Assembly (NCBI GenBank): GCA_015061145.1
Contig: SUXD01000019.1
Coordinates: forward strand, 1 to 47,237
Length of the DNA: 47,237 nt
Reading direction: 5' to 3'
Origin: Bacteroidales bacterium
Lineage (GTDB): Bacteria; Bacteroidota; Bacteroidia; Bacteroidales; Paludibacteraceae
Positions 1-8,875 of this stretch are shown here, piece after piece. The position numbers were made by a program, and so were the translations under genes. How positions within the stretch are numbered: position 1 is the stretch's first letter; each line of letters starts with the position of its first letter. Below the pieces are notes generated by a model, which did no database searches, had not been told where the DNA came from, and saw only the letters and a program-made list of their open reading frames with translations.

Positions 1-2
1 TT

Positions 3-698
3 GCCGTACGCATGGGACAAACAAACGCTTTGAGCGAGAAACTCAACGCCAAAGTCATTCCAGCCGACGCCACCGTAGTAGAAGACCTTGAAAAAGTTTT
101 CTCGGAATCAGTAGAAACATTGGGCGGAAAAATCGACTTCGTCCTTCATTCTATCGGCATGTCGCCCAATGTGCGCAAAAACAAGCCTTACGACGACATC
201 GACTATCGCCTGCTCGACACTACACTGAACATTTCCGCCATCTCTTTCCACAAAATGCTGCAAGTGGCAAAAAAACAAGATGCCATTGCGGAATACGGCT
301 CCATCGTAGCCCTCACCTACATGGCGGCGCAGCGTACCATGTTCGGCTACAACGACATGGCCGACGCCAAAGCGTTGCTTGAGTCTATTGCACGCAGCTT
401 CGGATACATCTACGGCGTAGAGAAAAAAGTGAGAATCAACACCATATCGCAATCGCCCACCATGACAACAGCCGGTTCGGGCATCAGCGGATTCGACAAC
501 CTTGTGGATTTCGCCAACAGAATCTCGCCACTCGGCAATGCCGATGCCGACGACTGCGCAAACTATTGCATTGCCATGTTCAGCGACCTGACACGCAAAG
601 TGACCATGCAGAATTTGTATCACGACGGCGGATTCTCAAGCATGGGCATGAGCATGAGCGCTATGGAACAATACAACAAAGGAGGATTCGAAAAATAA
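3..698 (+). CDS. fabI: Enoyl-[acyl-carrier-protein] reductase FabI, 5' end cut by window
   Basis: NADH-dependent enoyl-ACP reductase catalysing the last step of each fatty-acid elongation cycle in the cytoplasm. The reading frame is open to the window edge (Ala-Val-Arg precede the first Met at 12), so the N-terminal Rossmann glycine motif lies outside. Counted from that Met, the active-site pattern Tyr-x6-Lys is present (Y113 in FGYND, K120), with the second conserved Tyr at 103 in LTYMAAQ. The NTISQSPTMTTAGSGI stretch matches the substrate-binding loop of FabI, and the C-terminus (YHDGGFSSMG) is also typical. The next gene follows after 9 nt, suggesting cotranscription. FabI is preferred over other short-chain dehydrogenases because of the Y-x6-K spacing. 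Confidence 0.93.
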   Translation, partial: AVRMGQTNALSEKLNAKVIPADATVVEDLEKVFSESVETLGGKIDFVLHSIGMSPNVRKNKPYDDIDYRLLDTTLNISAISFHKMLQVAKKQDAIAEYGSIVALTYMAAQRTMFGYNDMADAKALLESIARSFGYIYGVEKKVRINTISQSPTMTTAGSGISGFDNLVDFANRISPLGNADADDCANYCIAMFSDLTRKVTMQNLYHDGGFSSMGMSMSAMEQYNKGGFEK

Positions 699-707
699 TT
701 CATCACA

Positions 708-1319
708 ATGCTACTGAAAATCTACCCGGAAAACCCTAACGAGCGTGACGTTCAGCGAATTGCAGAAATCGTGCGCAACGGTGGAGTCATTATTTTTCCC
801 ACCGACACCATCTACGGCATCGGATGCGACATCTTCAACACCAAAGCCGTGGAAAAGGTATGCCGCATCAAAGGTCTCGACCCAAACAAGAACAGACTTT
901 CATTTATCTGCAACGACCTCAGTCAGTTAAGCGAATTCGCAAAGGTGGACAACCGCACATTCAAACTGATGCGCAACTGTCTGCCGGGACCGTACACATT
1001 CATTCTGAACGGCAGCAGCAATCTTCCTAAATTATTCAAGAACAAAAAGACCGTCGGCATTCGAATCCCCGACAACAACATCATCCAAACCATTGTAAAA
1101 GAATTGGGGCACCCGATGATGACCACCTCAGTGAAGAACGACGACGACGAAGTGATTGAATACATCTCCGACCCCGAACTTATCCACGAAAAATACAAGA
1201 AGTTGGTGGACATTGTGATAGACGGCGGATACGGCGAAGTGCAACCCTCAACCATCATCGACTGCACCGACGAAGAGCCCACACTCGTAAGGCAAGGTTT
1301 GGGACCCGTAGATTTTTAA
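708..1319 (+). CDS. tsaC: L-threonylcarbamoyladenylate synthase (Sua5/YrdC/YwlC family)
   Basis: Makes threonylcarbamoyl-AMP from threonine, bicarbonate and ATP, the first step of t6A37 modification of ANN-decoding tRNAs. At 203 residues it is a single YrdC domain without the C-terminal Sua5 domain. Visible family features are the N-terminal GGVIIFPTDTIYGIGCD segment, the KxR/N-type binding region (KGLDPNKNRLSFIC), the PGPYTFIL motif and the SxxNDDDE-like loop. It sits between fabI (9-nt gap) and aroE (4-nt gap), so these three genes probably form one transcript. The start ATG at 708 is the only good candidate. The function assignment is secure at family level; the symbol follows the usual naming for the short form. 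Confidence 0.92.
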   Translation: MLLKIYPENPNERDVQRIAEIVRNGGVIIFPTDTIYGIGCDIFNTKAVEKVCRIKGLDPNKNRLSFICNDLSQLSEFAKVDNRTFKLMRNCLPGPYTFILNGSSNLPKLFKNKKTVGIRIPDNNIIQTIVKELGHPMMTTSVKNDDDEVIEYISDPELIHEKYKKLVDIVIDGGYGEVQPSTIIDCTDEEPTLVRQGLGPVDF

Positions 1320-1323
1320 GGCG

Positions 1324-2052
1324 ATGAAGCATTACGGACTGATAGGAAAACCACTGATTCACTCATTCTCCGCTGATTTCTTCAACAAGAAATTCAGAGA
1401 AGAGAAAATCGACGCAGAGTACAAACTGTATGAGTTGGACGACCTTACGAACGACTTTGCCAATCTGACTAAAAGCGTAGACCTCAGCGGGTTGAACGTG
1501 ACCATCCCCTACAAGGAGAAAATTATTCCGCTGCTCGACGAGCTAGACGAAACAGCCCGAAATGTCGGCGCCGTGAATGTCATCAAATTCAAAGGAGGGA
1601 AACTTATCGGCTACAACTCCGATGTCATCGGGTTTGAAAACTCGCTGAAAAAGCAACTGAAACCACACCATCAAAAAGCCTTGATTTTAGGCACAGGAGG
1701 TGCATCTAAAGCTGTGGCGTACATACTAGGGAAACTTGGAATTTCATACACTTTCGTCTCGCGCAAAAAAAAGGAAAACGGCCTTACGTACGACGAGTTA
1801 AGCGAACAAATGATGCGCAATCATCTGCTCATTGTCAACGCATCGCCTGTGGGCACATTCCCGCACTCCGACGAATGTCCGGCCATCCCCTATCAGTTTC
1901 TGACAAACGAGCACTATCTGTTCGACCTGATTTACAATCCTGAAAAGACTGTATTTTTGCAAGAAGGCGAAAAACGCGGATGCGCCATACAAAACGGACT
2001 GGAAATGCTGCACGGACAAGCTGTCGCAGCATGGAACATTTGGGAAAGTTGA
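1324..2052 (+). CDS. aroE: Shikimate 5-dehydrogenase
   Basis: Reduces 3-dehydroshikimate to shikimate with NADPH in the chorismate pathway. The 242-residue length fits Bacteroidales AroE, which is shorter than the E. coli enzyme. The substrate site is visible at the N-terminus (GLIGKPLIHSFSADFFN, with the Ser-x-Ser replaced by Ser-x-Ser-Ala context) and in the catalytic Lys motif GLNVTIPYKEKI. The NADP-binding glycine motif is ILGTGGASKAV, followed by VSRKK, which suits NADPH. The C-terminal QNGLEMLHGQA motif closes the active site. It follows the Sua5/YrdC gene by 4 nt and ends the first transcription unit; a new promoter begins downstream. Confidence 0.95.
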   Translation: MKHYGLIGKPLIHSFSADFFNKKFREEKIDAEYKLYELDDLTNDFANLTKSVDLSGLNVTIPYKEKIIPLLDELDETARNVGAVNVIKFKGGKLIGYNSDVIGFENSLKKQLKPHHQKALILGTGGASKAVAYILGKLGISYTFVSRKKKENGLTYDELSEQMMRNHLLIVNASPVGTFPHSDECPAIPYQFLTNEHYLFDLIYNPEKTVFLQEGEKRGCAIQNGLEMLHGQAVAAWNIWES

Positions 2053-2104
2053 AACACTTTTTCTCGTAATTATTGCAAACAAAGGCGAAAAAAATCCCGC
2101 TTCT

Positions 2105-2135
2105 TTTGCAATTCAAATAAAAATATGTAAATTTG
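2105..2135 (+). promoter_or_regulatory. Bacteroides-type promoter for rplU-rpmA
   Basis: TTTG at 2105-2108 and TAAATTTG at 2128-2135 are separated by 19 nt, a full match to the Bacteroidota sigma-ABfr promoter pattern. The predicted transcription start is near 2142, which leaves a leader of about 80 nt before rplU. Confidence 0.75.
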
Positions 2136-2223
2136 CAACCTAATTTTTCATGCAGGTTAGAACAAGTAGCGCTGCCCAAGGCATCTCACCTCGTATGAGT
2201 TCACTTAAATTTATTTAAATTTT

Positions 2224-2535
2224 ATGTACGCAATCGTAGAAATTGCAGGACAACAGTTCAAAGCCGAAAAAGGCAAAAGATTGTTCGTTCATCGTTTGGA
2301 AGCAGATGTAGATGCTGCAGTAGAGTTTGACAAAGTGTTGTTGATTGACAACGACGGTGATGTTAAAGTTGGCGCGCCAACTGTTGACGGAGCAAAAATC
2401 AGTTGCAAAGTGCTTTCTCACCCACGTGGCGAAAAAGTGATCGTATTCCACAAAAAACGCAGAAAAGGATACCGCAAACGCAACGGACATCGTCAGAATT
2501 TCACTGAACTTTTAATTAACGACATCGCATTTTAA
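2224..2535 (+). CDS. rplU: 50S ribosomal protein L21
   Basis: bL21 component of the large ribosomal subunit, binding 23S rRNA near L20. The 103-residue protein begins [17 protein letters not shown] and carries the basic C-terminal segment [16 protein letters not shown], both diagnostic. It is the first gene of the conserved rplU-rpmA pair, with rpmA 20 nt downstream. A clear promoter lies about 90 nt upstream. The translation start has an AT-rich upstream region (AATTTATTTAAATTTT) rather than a Shine-Dalgarno sequence, as is usual in this phylum. Confidence 0.98.
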   Translation: MYAIVEIAGQQFKAEKGKRLFVHRLEADVDAAVEFDKVLLIDNDGDVKVGAPTVDGAKISCKVLSHPRGEKVIVFHKKRRKGYRKRNGHRQNFTELLINDIAF

Positions 2536-2555
2536 CCTAAAAAAACTAACAAGAA

Positions 2556-2819
2556 ATGGCACATAAAAAAGGAGTCGGTTCTTCAAAGAACGGCCGTGAG
2601 TCGGAAAGTAAACGACTTGGCGTAAAAATTTTCGGCGGACAAATAGCAAAAGCTGGTAACATTCTTGTTCGTCAACGTGGTACAGTTCACAATGCAGGCG
2701 AAAATGTAGGTATGGGAAAAGACCACACCCTTTTTGCATTGGTGACAGGCAAAGTGGTTTTCAGAAAGAAAAAAGACAACAAATCTTTCATCTCTGTTGA
2801 ACCTATCGCTGAAAACTAA
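2556..2819 (+). CDS. rpmA: 50S ribosomal protein L27
   Basis: bL27 lies near the peptidyl-transferase centre of the large subunit. The 87-residue sequence starts [20 protein letters not shown], without the cleavable N-terminal extension known from Firmicutes, and continues with the conserved GVKIFGGQ and [24 protein letters not shown] segments. It follows rplU directly and is followed by an intrinsic terminator at 2851, so the operon contains just these two genes. Confidence 0.98.
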   Translation: MAHKKGVGSSKNGRESESKRLGVKIFGGQIAKAGNILVRQRGTVHNAGENVGMGKDHTLFALVTGKVVFRKKKDNKSFISVEPIAEN

Positions 2820-2850
2820 AAAATCAGACTGGTTTTAAACTAAAAATAAA

Positions 2851-2882
2851 AACTTCATCTCTTTTAGATGGAGTTTTTTTTT
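2851..2882 (+). terminator. Rho-independent terminator of rplU-rpmA
   Basis: Ten-bp stem AACTTCATCT / AGATGGAGTT (one G-U pair) with a short CTTTT loop, followed by a T tract. The T tract overlaps the -33 element of the serS promoter. Confidence 0.85.
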
Positions 2883-2911
2883 GCTTCTGTAAAGAACAAA
2901 TTATAAATTTG
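2880..2911 (+). promoter_or_regulatory. Bacteroides-type promoter for serS
   Basis: TTTG at 2880-2883 and TAAATTTG at 2904-2911, spacer 20 nt. It begins inside the T tract of the preceding terminator, so termination and re-initiation are packed together. The serS start codon lies about 22 nt after the -7 box. Confidence 0.75.
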
Positions 2912-2933
2912 TGAGATTTTTCAAACACACATT

Positions 2934-4247
2934 ATGTTAACACTAAAACTTATCACAGAAAATAAAGAGGAAGTCATCAAAAAACTTGCAAAGAAGCATT
3001 TTGACGGCAAAGAACTCATCGAGAAAGTGCTGACACTCGACACCGAGCGCCGCGCCACGCAACAAAAACTCGACTCGGAACTTGCCGAGATGAACAAGCT
3101 CTCGAAAGAAGACGGCGAACTGTTTAAAAGCGGCAAAGCAGCCGAAGCCAACGCAGCCAAAGAGAAAACATCTTCATTGAAAGAAGACACAAAGAAACTG
3201 TCAGACAAACTGGGCGAACTGGAGAACAGCATCACCGCTATTTTGCTCACCATCCCGAACATACCTTACGACGAAGTGCCAGAAGGCGGAACTGCAGAAG
3301 AAAACCTTGTAGTGAAAAGCAGTCTGCGCGAATGCCACGAAGGCGACAAAGTTGGCAACTGGACAACTGTCCCCGAAAACTCTGGAGCGAAACTGCCCCA
3401 TTGGGACTTGGCAAAACAATACAATCTGATAGACTTTGACCTTGGCGTAAAAATTTCAGGTGCAGGATTTCCTGTTTACCGAGGCTTAGGCGCACGCTTG
3501 CAACGCGCCCTCATCAATTTCTTCCTCGACGAAGCCCGCGCGGCCGGCTACGAAGAGATTATGCCCCCGACTGTAGTAAATCAAGCATCGGGCTACGGCA
3601 CAGGCCAACTCCCCGATAAAGACGGACAGATGTACCACTGCGAAGTGGACGACCTTTATCTGATTCCTACAGCCGAAGTTCCGGTAACAAACATCTATCG
3701 TGATGTGATTCTGGACGAGAAACAACTGCCTATCAAGAATTGCGCTTACACGCAATGCTTCCGTCGCGAAGCTGGCTCATACGGCAAGGATGTACGCGGA
3801 CTGAACCGTTTGCACGAATTCTCGAAAATAGAAATCGTGCGCATCGACACCCCAGAGCACAGCAAAGAATCGCATAAAGAGATGCTGGACCATGTAGAAG
3901 GACTGCTGAAGAAACTGGAACTGCCTTACCGTATCTTGCGCTTGTGCGGTGGCGACATGAGCTTCACTGCTGCCATCTGCTACGACTTTGAAGTGTATAG
4001 CGAAGCGCAGAAACGCTGGTTGGAAGTAAGTTCAGTTTCAAACTTCGACACATATCAGGCTAACCGTCTGAAATGCCGCTACAAGAAAGAGAGCGACAAA
4101 AAGACGCAGCTTTGCCACACCCTCAACGGAAGCGCCTTGGCTTTGCCGCGCATCGTGGCTGCCTTGCTCGAAAACAACCAAACACCCGAAGGAATCCGCA
4201 TACCGAAAGCGCTGGTTCCTTACATGGGCTGCGACATGATAAAATAA
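2934..4247 (+). CDS. serS: Seryl-tRNA synthetase
   Basis: Class II synthetase that charges tRNA-Ser. The N-terminal ~110 residues are charged and helical, forming the long coiled-coil arm that contacts the tRNA variable arm. The catalytic domain shows motif 2 (TQCFRREAGSYGKDVRGLNRLHEF region), the LIPTAEVP substrate segment, and motif 3 near the end (HTLNGSALALPRIVAALLENNQ region). The 437-residue length is normal for the family. The gene is monocistronic: its own promoter overlaps the upstream terminator, and a perfect 18-bp hairpin terminator follows. Confidence 0.97.
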   Translation: MLTLKLITENKEEVIKKLAKKHFDGKELIEKVLTLDTERRATQQKLDSELAEMNKLSKEDGELFKSGKAAEANAAKEKTSSLKEDTKKLSDKLGELENSITAILLTIPNIPYDEVPEGGTAEENLVVKSSLRECHEGDKVGNWTTVPENSGAKLPHWDLAKQYNLIDFDLGVKISGAGFPVYRGLGARLQRALINFFLDEARAAGYEEIMPPTVVNQASGYGTGQLPDKDGQMYHCEVDDLYLIPTAEVPVTNIYRDVILDEKQLPIKNCAYTQCFRREAGSYGKDVRGLNRLHEFSKIEIVRIDTPEHSKESHKEMLDHVEGLLKKLELPYRILRLCGGDMSFTAAICYDFEVYSEAQKRWLEVSSVSNFDTYQANRLKCRYKKESDKKTQLCHTLNGSALALPRIVAALLENNQTPEGIRIPKALVPYMGCDMIK

Positions 4248-4265
4248 ACGTACCACGAGTTTATA

Positions 4266-4305
4266 AATAAGCGGAGCCGTAATATAGATTACGGCTCCGC
4301 TTATT
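4266..4305. terminator. Bidirectional terminator between serS and the CCA-type gene
   Basis: Perfect 18-bp inverted repeat (4266-4283 with 4288-4305) around the loop ATAG, GC-rich in the middle with A/T-rich flanks. It lies between two convergent genes and could serve both. Confidence 0.85.
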
Positions 4306-4325
4306 ATATCACAGTATGAACTGTC

Positions 4326-5735
4326 TTAATCCGCTTTTTCTACCCCAAGTTCTTTCGCCTTCTGCATCATAAATGCACGAGCCGGTTCATATTCATTGGG
4401 AATGACACCATCGAGAATTGCATCCTTAATAGCCATTTTAATGTCGCCCACCAGACTGCAAGGCGGCAAAGCGAAAGTTTCCATAATTTCCTGTCCGGAA
4501 ATAGGCGGCTGAAAATTGCGGATGCGGTCTTTCTCCTCTATCAACTTCAACTTTTCGCGCACCAACTGGAAATTGGCCAGAAAGCGTTTCTCCTTTTCTT
4601 TGTTCTTTGAAGTGATGTCGGCCTCACATAAGGTCATCAAGTCGTCGATGTCGTCGCCAGCATCAAATAGTAAACGTCTGACAGCCGAATCAGTAACCTC
4701 ATCTTCGCTCAACACTATAGGACGCATGTGCAGTGAAACCATTTTCTGCACATATTTGAGATGCTCATTCAGCGGCATTTTCATGCGCTGAAAAATTTTA
4801 TACACCATGCGTTCACCCACGATATTGTGGTTGTAGAAAGTCCACCCTATCTTTGAATCGTACCGTTTGGTACGCGCTTTTCCCACATCATGCAGCAGCG
4901 CAGCCCAGCGCAGCCATAGGTTATCCGACTTTTCGGCAAGCCGTTCGAGCACGGTGAGCGTATGCTCAAAATTATCCTTATGCCCTCTCCCCTCTTTCGT
5001 CTCCACGCCCTTCAATGCCGAAAGTTCCGGCAGTATGAGTTGAAGCAGTCCGCACTTGTCGAGCAAGCGGAATCCACGCGAAGGGGCGTCCGATTTCATA
5101 ATCTTATTCAACTCGTCCACAATGCGCTCTTGCGAAACAATACGGATGCGCTCACTATTCCTGCTGATGGCCGCAAAAGTGGATTCTTCGAGATAAAAGC
5201 CAAGTTGCGTAGCGAAACGAACACCGCGCATCATGCGCAAAGGGTCGTCGCTGAAAGTCACATCAGGATCTAATGGCGTACGGAGAATCTTATTCTCCAT
5301 GTCGAAGCGTCCGTTGAACGGATCGAGCAATTCGCCGAACCGCTCTTTGTTTAAGCACAACGCCAAGGCATTCACCGTAAAGTCGCGACGGTTCTGGTCG
5401 TCCTCCAATGTTCCGTCCTCCACTATCGGATTACGCGAATCGGCACGATACGACTCTTTGCGCGCTCCCACAAACTCCACTTCCATATCACCTAGTTTCA
5501 CTTGCGCTGTGCCAAAATTCTTGAAGACAGAGAGATGCGCCTTGCGCCCTAACGTACGCGCCACCTCTTGAGCCAGTTCTATGCCACTGCCCACCACCAC
5601 CACATCAATATCCTTCGAAGGGCGTTGCAAAAAAATGTCACGAACAAAACCACCAATCACATAGCACTCTTTGTGCTGCCGATCGGCGCAGTCGGATATT
5701 ATTCCGAAAATTTTGTCCTGAAGATACTCTTTCAT
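4326..5735 (-). CDS. cca: CCA tRNA nucleotidyltransferase / poly(A) polymerase family, with HD domain
   Basis: Class II nucleotidyltransferase that repairs or adds the 3' CCA end of tRNAs. The 469-residue protein shows the signature GGFVRDIFLQRPSKDIDVVV, with the metal-binding Asp pair at 42 and 44, then RRDFTVNALAL (about 117-126) and the RMMRGVRFATQLGF head-neck motif (about 167-180). A C-terminal HD domain carries LLHDVGKARTK (H282, D283), giving phosphohydrolase potential. It is followed 7 nt upstream on the same strand by the M48 protease gene, so the two may be cotranscribed with the protease first. CCA-adding activity is likely, but poly(A) polymerase relatives cannot be separated by eye. 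Confidence 0.9.
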   Translation of the reverse strand: MKEYLQDKIFGIISDCADRQHKECYVIGGFVRDIFLQRPSKDIDVVVVGSGIELAQEVARTLGRKAHLSVFKNFGTAQVKLGDMEVEFVGARKESYRADSRNPIVEDGTLEDDQNRRDFTVNALALCLNKERFGELLDPFNGRFDMENKILRTPLDPDVTFSDDPLRMMRGVRFATQLGFYLEESTFAAISRNSERIRIVSQERIVDELNKIMKSDAPSRGFRLLDKCGLLQLILPELSALKGVETKEGRGHKDNFEHTLTVLERLAEKSDNLWLRWAALLHDVGKARTKRYDSKIGWTFYNHNIVGERMVYKIFQRMKMPLNEHLKYVQKMVSLHMRPIVLSEDEVTDSAVRRLLFDAGDDIDDLMTLCEADITSKNKEKEKRFLANFQLVREKLKLIEEKDRIRNFQPPISGQEIMETFALPPCSLVGDIKMAIKDAILDGVIPNEYEPARAFMMQKAKELGVEKAD

Positions 5736-5742
5736 AAAAAAA

Positions 5743-6582
5743 TCACTTGTTTTTGGGAACCGACACCGCAGACGACGGTTTGTAATACCGTCTTGCTTCG
5801 GGCAGCCATCCCCTTATTTGTTTTATTCGAGTGGCATCTGTCGGATGGTCGCTGAAAATAGAGTTGGACCCTCCGCCCGTAGCCTGCGACATCCGTTGCC
5901 AGAAGGCTACTGCCACTTCGGGATTGTAACCGGCCATAGCCGCAAAAACAAGTCCCATGCGATCGGCCTCGCTCTCCTGCTTGCGCGAAAAGCCCGACGA
6001 CCACGCCTGAGCGCCTACACCAAGAACTGCGGTACTGAGTTGCACTATGCCCGAATTAACACCCACGCCTTGCGCCACCGAGCCTATCACATTCAGCCCG
6101 ATTTGCTGCTTATAGGCATTGCTGATGCGTTCAGCCGAATGTTTGGCTACCGCATGAGCAATTTCGTGTCCGAGCACGATGGCCAACGACGCCTCATCTT
6201 TTGTCACAGGCAGAATGCCCTCGTAAACAATTATCTTGCCACCAGGCATGCAAAAAGCGTTCACCTGCTTGTTCTGCACCAAGTTAAACTCCCATTTGTA
6301 CTGCGACACCTCGTTCGAACGGCCGTGCTGACGCAAATACAGAACTACAGCGTCAGCCAATCGCTGTCCTACGCGTTTCACCATCGCAGCATTTGCCGCA
6401 TTCGTCGACAGTTTCGACTCCTTCAGATACTGCTGATACTGCTGAGCGCTCAAGCTTAAAATCTGTTCGTTCGAAACCAGCAAGCGCTGTTTGCGCCCCG
6501 TGATAGGCACAGTAGATGAAGTGCCGCACCCCGATAACAACGAAAGCAGCAACGCAAAAAATATCAACCTCGTCTTTTTCAT
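5743..6582 (-). CDS. M48 family metalloprotease, predicted lipoprotein
   Basis: Zinc metallopeptidase, probably periplasmic and membrane-anchored, of the BepA/LoiP/YfgC-like group involved in envelope protein quality control. The N-terminus is a lipoprotein signal (LLLSLLSGC, acylated Cys19). The zinc motif HEIAHAVAKH is at 139-148 (H139, E140, H143), and the third ligand lies in the ESEADRMG segment. The conserved NAFCMPGGKIIVYEG segment precedes it, as in other M48 proteases. The C-terminal SDHPTDATRIKQI motif is also typical. The gene is the first of a minus-strand pair with the CCA-type gene. No TPR extension is present, unlike BepA itself. Confidence 0.92.
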   Translation of the reverse strand: MKKTRLIFFALLLSLLSGCGTSSTVPITGRKQRLLVSNEQILSLSAQQYQQYLKESKLSTNAANAAMVKRVGQRLADAVVLYLRQHGRSNEVSQYKWEFNLVQNKQVNAFCMPGGKIIVYEGILPVTKDEASLAIVLGHEIAHAVAKHSAERISNAYKQQIGLNVIGSVAQGVGVNSGIVQLSTAVLGVGAQAWSSGFSRKQESEADRMGLVFAAMAGYNPEVAVAFWQRMSQATGGGSNSIFSDHPTDATRIKQIRGWLPEARRYYKPSSAVSVPKNK

Positions 6583-6615
6583 AACCGTTTTTTATTCAGA
6601 AATTCTAATTCTTTA

Positions 6616-6623
6616 CAAAAATA
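6616..6623 (-). promoter_or_regulatory. -7 box for the M48 protease gene
   Basis: TATTTTTG on the minus strand, 34 nt before the start codon, matches TAnnTTTG. The -33 element is weak (GTTG at 6646-6649, 22 nt away). Confidence 0.4.
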
Positions 6624-6740
6624 CAATTTTTCCTGATTCATTATGCAACAAGACATACGAAAGAACAACACCAATTTCGAATCGCACCATATACAAAGCA
6701 ATTTACCATTAAAAAACGAAATATTATCATTTTTTTTAAA

Positions 6741-6763
6741 CCACTGCTATTATTTGGCAGAGG
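6741..6763 (+). promoter_or_regulatory. Dyad operator copy A, upstream of the WYL regulator
   Basis: Arms CCACTGCTA and TGGCAGAGG around a 5-nt centre. A -7-like box TATTTTTA begins exactly 8 nt after the dyad (6771-6778). The same geometry recurs at 15876, 16564, 18680 and 21560. Its position before the WYL gene suggests autoregulation. Confidence 0.6.
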
Positions 6764-6798
6764 TTTTGATTATTTTTACAAAAAAAATTAAAACCGCC

Positions 6799-7758
6799 AT
6801 GGCAAAAAATGAAAGAGGGCAAAACCTTACAAGCAAGTACGTTTGGGTAATTGAAACCATCAATCGCGCAAAGAAAATCTCGTTCGAAGAACTGAACGAG
6901 AAGTGGCTCGACGACACGGACATCAGTCGCGGCATAGAACTCCCTAAGCGAACTTTCAAGAACTGGTGCGACGCCATTTTTGATATGTTCGGCATCATAA
7001 TTACCAACGAAGGCAGAGGCAAATACCGCTACTTTATAGAAAATGAAGAAGACATCCGTCAGAACGGCATCAGTTCGTGGATTTACAACGCATTCAGTGT
7101 AAGCAACACTTTATCTAACAGTTTAAGCCTCAAGAACCGCATCTTGCTAGAAAACGTACCATCTGGGCAAAAGTATCTGCAGCCAATTATTGAAGCGATG
7201 AAAGAGAACAAGGTGCTTAATATGTCCTACCGCAGTTACCGCAACGAAAAAGAATACTGCTACAACATACAACCTTATAGCATAAAATTGTTCCGGCAAC
7301 GATGGTACATGATTGCCCGCTGCACGCATCCGTCTTATTACGAGAAAGGACCAATCATATACGCCCTCGACCGTATCAAACACCTCAACATCACAAACGA
7401 GCGATTTGAAATGCCGAAAGATTGGGATGCAGAGAAATACTTTGACGGATGTTTTGGCATCATTGTGGGACACGACATTGATATTCAACCCGTGAAACTG
7501 AAAGTGGCGGCCAGACAAGCCAACTACATCCGCGACCTAAAAATACACGAATCGCAAGAAGAAATAGAGCGCAACGATGAATACAGCATTTTCAGCTATA
7601 ACCTCCGTCCCTCCTTCGACTTCCAGCAGGAAATACTTTGGAACGGCGAGGATATGGAAGTACTGGAACCCGAATGGCTCCGTAAGGAGATGGCTGGTAA
7701 GATCGAAAGAATGTGGAACAAATATAGTGCAAGCGAGAACAAAGACAAACTTGTTTGA
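6799..7758 (+). CDS. WYL domain-containing transcriptional regulator
   Basis: Predicted ligand-responsive DNA-binding regulator. The N-terminal ~85 residues (SKYVWVIETINRAKKISFEELNEKW) look like a winged-helix domain. The middle carries a WYL domain: VLNMSYRSYRNEKEYCYNIQPYSIKLFRQRWYMIARC fits the family pattern of a YR/YN pair, IxPY and RWYxxA. A C-terminal WCX-like part follows. I start the gene at ATG 6799 (319 residues); an upstream in-frame ATG at 6643 would place a promoter dyad inside the gene. WYL proteins commonly control phage-defence operons, and this one heads a run of nuclease-like genes. Its target may be the dyad present at five sites in the window. Confidence 0.85.
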   Translation: MAKNERGQNLTSKYVWVIETINRAKKISFEELNEKWLDDTDISRGIELPKRTFKNWCDAIFDMFGIIITNEGRGKYRYFIENEEDIRQNGISSWIYNAFSVSNTLSNSLSLKNRILLENVPSGQKYLQPIIEAMKENKVLNMSYRSYRNEKEYCYNIQPYSIKLFRQRWYMIARCTHPSYYEKGPIIYALDRIKHLNITNERFEMPKDWDAEKYFDGCFGIIVGHDIDIQPVKLKVAARQANYIRDLKIHESQEEIERNDEYSIFSYNLRPSFDFQQEILWNGEDMEVLEPEWLRKEMAGKIERMWNKYSASENKDKLV

Positions 7759-7792
7759 TCTTTGTCGAGTGTAGCCTATATTATCAAAATAC

Positions 7793-7799
7793 AAGGAGG
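7793..7799 (+). promoter_or_regulatory. Strong Shine-Dalgarno sequence for the gene at 7807
   Basis: AAGGAGG lies 7 nt before ATG 7807. Most genes here lack such a sequence, so it both decides the start and is unusual for this phylum. Confidence 0.6.
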
Positions 7800-7806
7800 A
7801 CTAACT

Positions 7807-8859
7807 ATGATATTTAATTTCAGCAAATACAGTTTTCGTGGCATACAGGATTTATGCCGAAAATATCACAGGCAAATTGTTGCGTCTCCAGACGAGAACA
7901 ACTTAAAGTTCGTACTCGACGGCAGGCGTGTTAGATTCATCAATCCTTTAGGTGAATTTGACTATGCCTATTTTGGTGAGTTCACCTTTGATGGTGATGT
8001 CATGATACTATTGACAAAAGACCTCAAATACACGAAATTTCACAAACCCTTACACCTTTCTACCTTATGGTCGATGGTGCCTGTAATCTTTGCTGGTGTA
8101 GATACAGGATTTAAGGACGATCAGCATGAAGAAATTTTCACTGGTGATGTTGTGTCGTATAAAGGAGATACATCATTCGTGCGCTATCTCTTCGATTCCT
8201 TGGTACCTGGTCTTGCCGGAGATAACTGTGAGGTACAATTTGAAAGAAACGGTGATATGCACAAGGAAGGTACAGTTTTTTCGAATATTAAGCCTACGCT
8301 ATTCAAATTGTTTACAATAGAAAATTTATACTGGCTGAAAAGCCAATATGTACCCTATGGAATTAGTCGTGACGAGGTGATTGAGAGAGCATCAAAAGCG
8401 AAGAGCAAGCCACTTTTTACTGATGATTTTAAGCCACAAAGAAGAAGTCGTAAAATCATATATCAACAATTGTCTGAAGTTCTTCGAGAAAACGATATTC
8501 TATGCTATTTAGCGAAAGAAATGATAGAAGGCGAGGAACATCTTGGCATTATTCAGTGCGCTGATAATATCCCAGATGATTATACTGGCGAAGAGCACTC
8601 CATTGAATTAGCGACAGCTGATAACTTTTATAATTCAATTAAAACTGCCTTTCATGAATTCCTGCAATATGCACATAATAATCCCGAGAAGACATTTGTC
8701 TTGTGCGATTTCAAAGAGGCTCTGGAGATTAACAAATATAAAGAACAAAAGACAGCACTGCAATTTTGGGAGTGGTATGAATACAATATCTCCAATGTCA
8801 TTATGCCCTTTTGGATTTTTAACAACATTTTAGGATGGGATATGATTGGAAGAGACTAA
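7807..8859 (+). CDS. Uncharacterised protein with YopX-like segment
   Basis: A 350-residue protein I do not recognise as a whole. Around residues 95-165 the text AGVDTGFKDDQHEEIFTGDVV resembles the YopX-type pattern TGLKDKNGKEIYEGDIV found in small phage and mobile-element proteins; this is a weak, motif-level match. The C-terminal third is acidic and aromatic (FWEWYEYNISNVIMPFWIF) without a motif I can name. No signal peptide is seen. The start at 7807 is favoured by a strong ribosome site; the reading frame extends upstream only to a TTG. It lies 49 nt after the WYL gene and 16 nt before the nuclease gene, so it probably belongs to the same operon. Confidence 0.65.
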   Translation: MIFNFSKYSFRGIQDLCRKYHRQIVASPDENNLKFVLDGRRVRFINPLGEFDYAYFGEFTFDGDVMILLTKDLKYTKFHKPLHLSTLWSMVPVIFAGVDTGFKDDQHEEIFTGDVVSYKGDTSFVRYLFDSLVPGLAGDNCEVQFERNGDMHKEGTVFSNIKPTLFKLFTIENLYWLKSQYVPYGISRDEVIERASKAKSKPLFTDDFKPQRRSRKIIYQQLSEVLRENDILCYLAKEMIEGEEHLGIIQCADNIPDDYTGEEHSIELATADNFYNSIKTAFHEFLQYAHNNPEKTFVLCDFKEALEINKYKEQKTALQFWEWYEYNISNVIMPFWIFNNILGWDMIGRD

Positions 8860-8875
8860 TTTAAAATATATAGCA

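Noticed and set aside
5233-6459. Plus-strand frames opposite the CCA-type and M48 genes
   Set aside because: Shadows of two genes whose catalytic motifs are clear on the minus strand.
6643-6798. Upstream start for the WYL gene at 6643
   Set aside because: It would add 52 residues without a counterpart in WYL regulators and place the dyad and -7 box inside the coding region.
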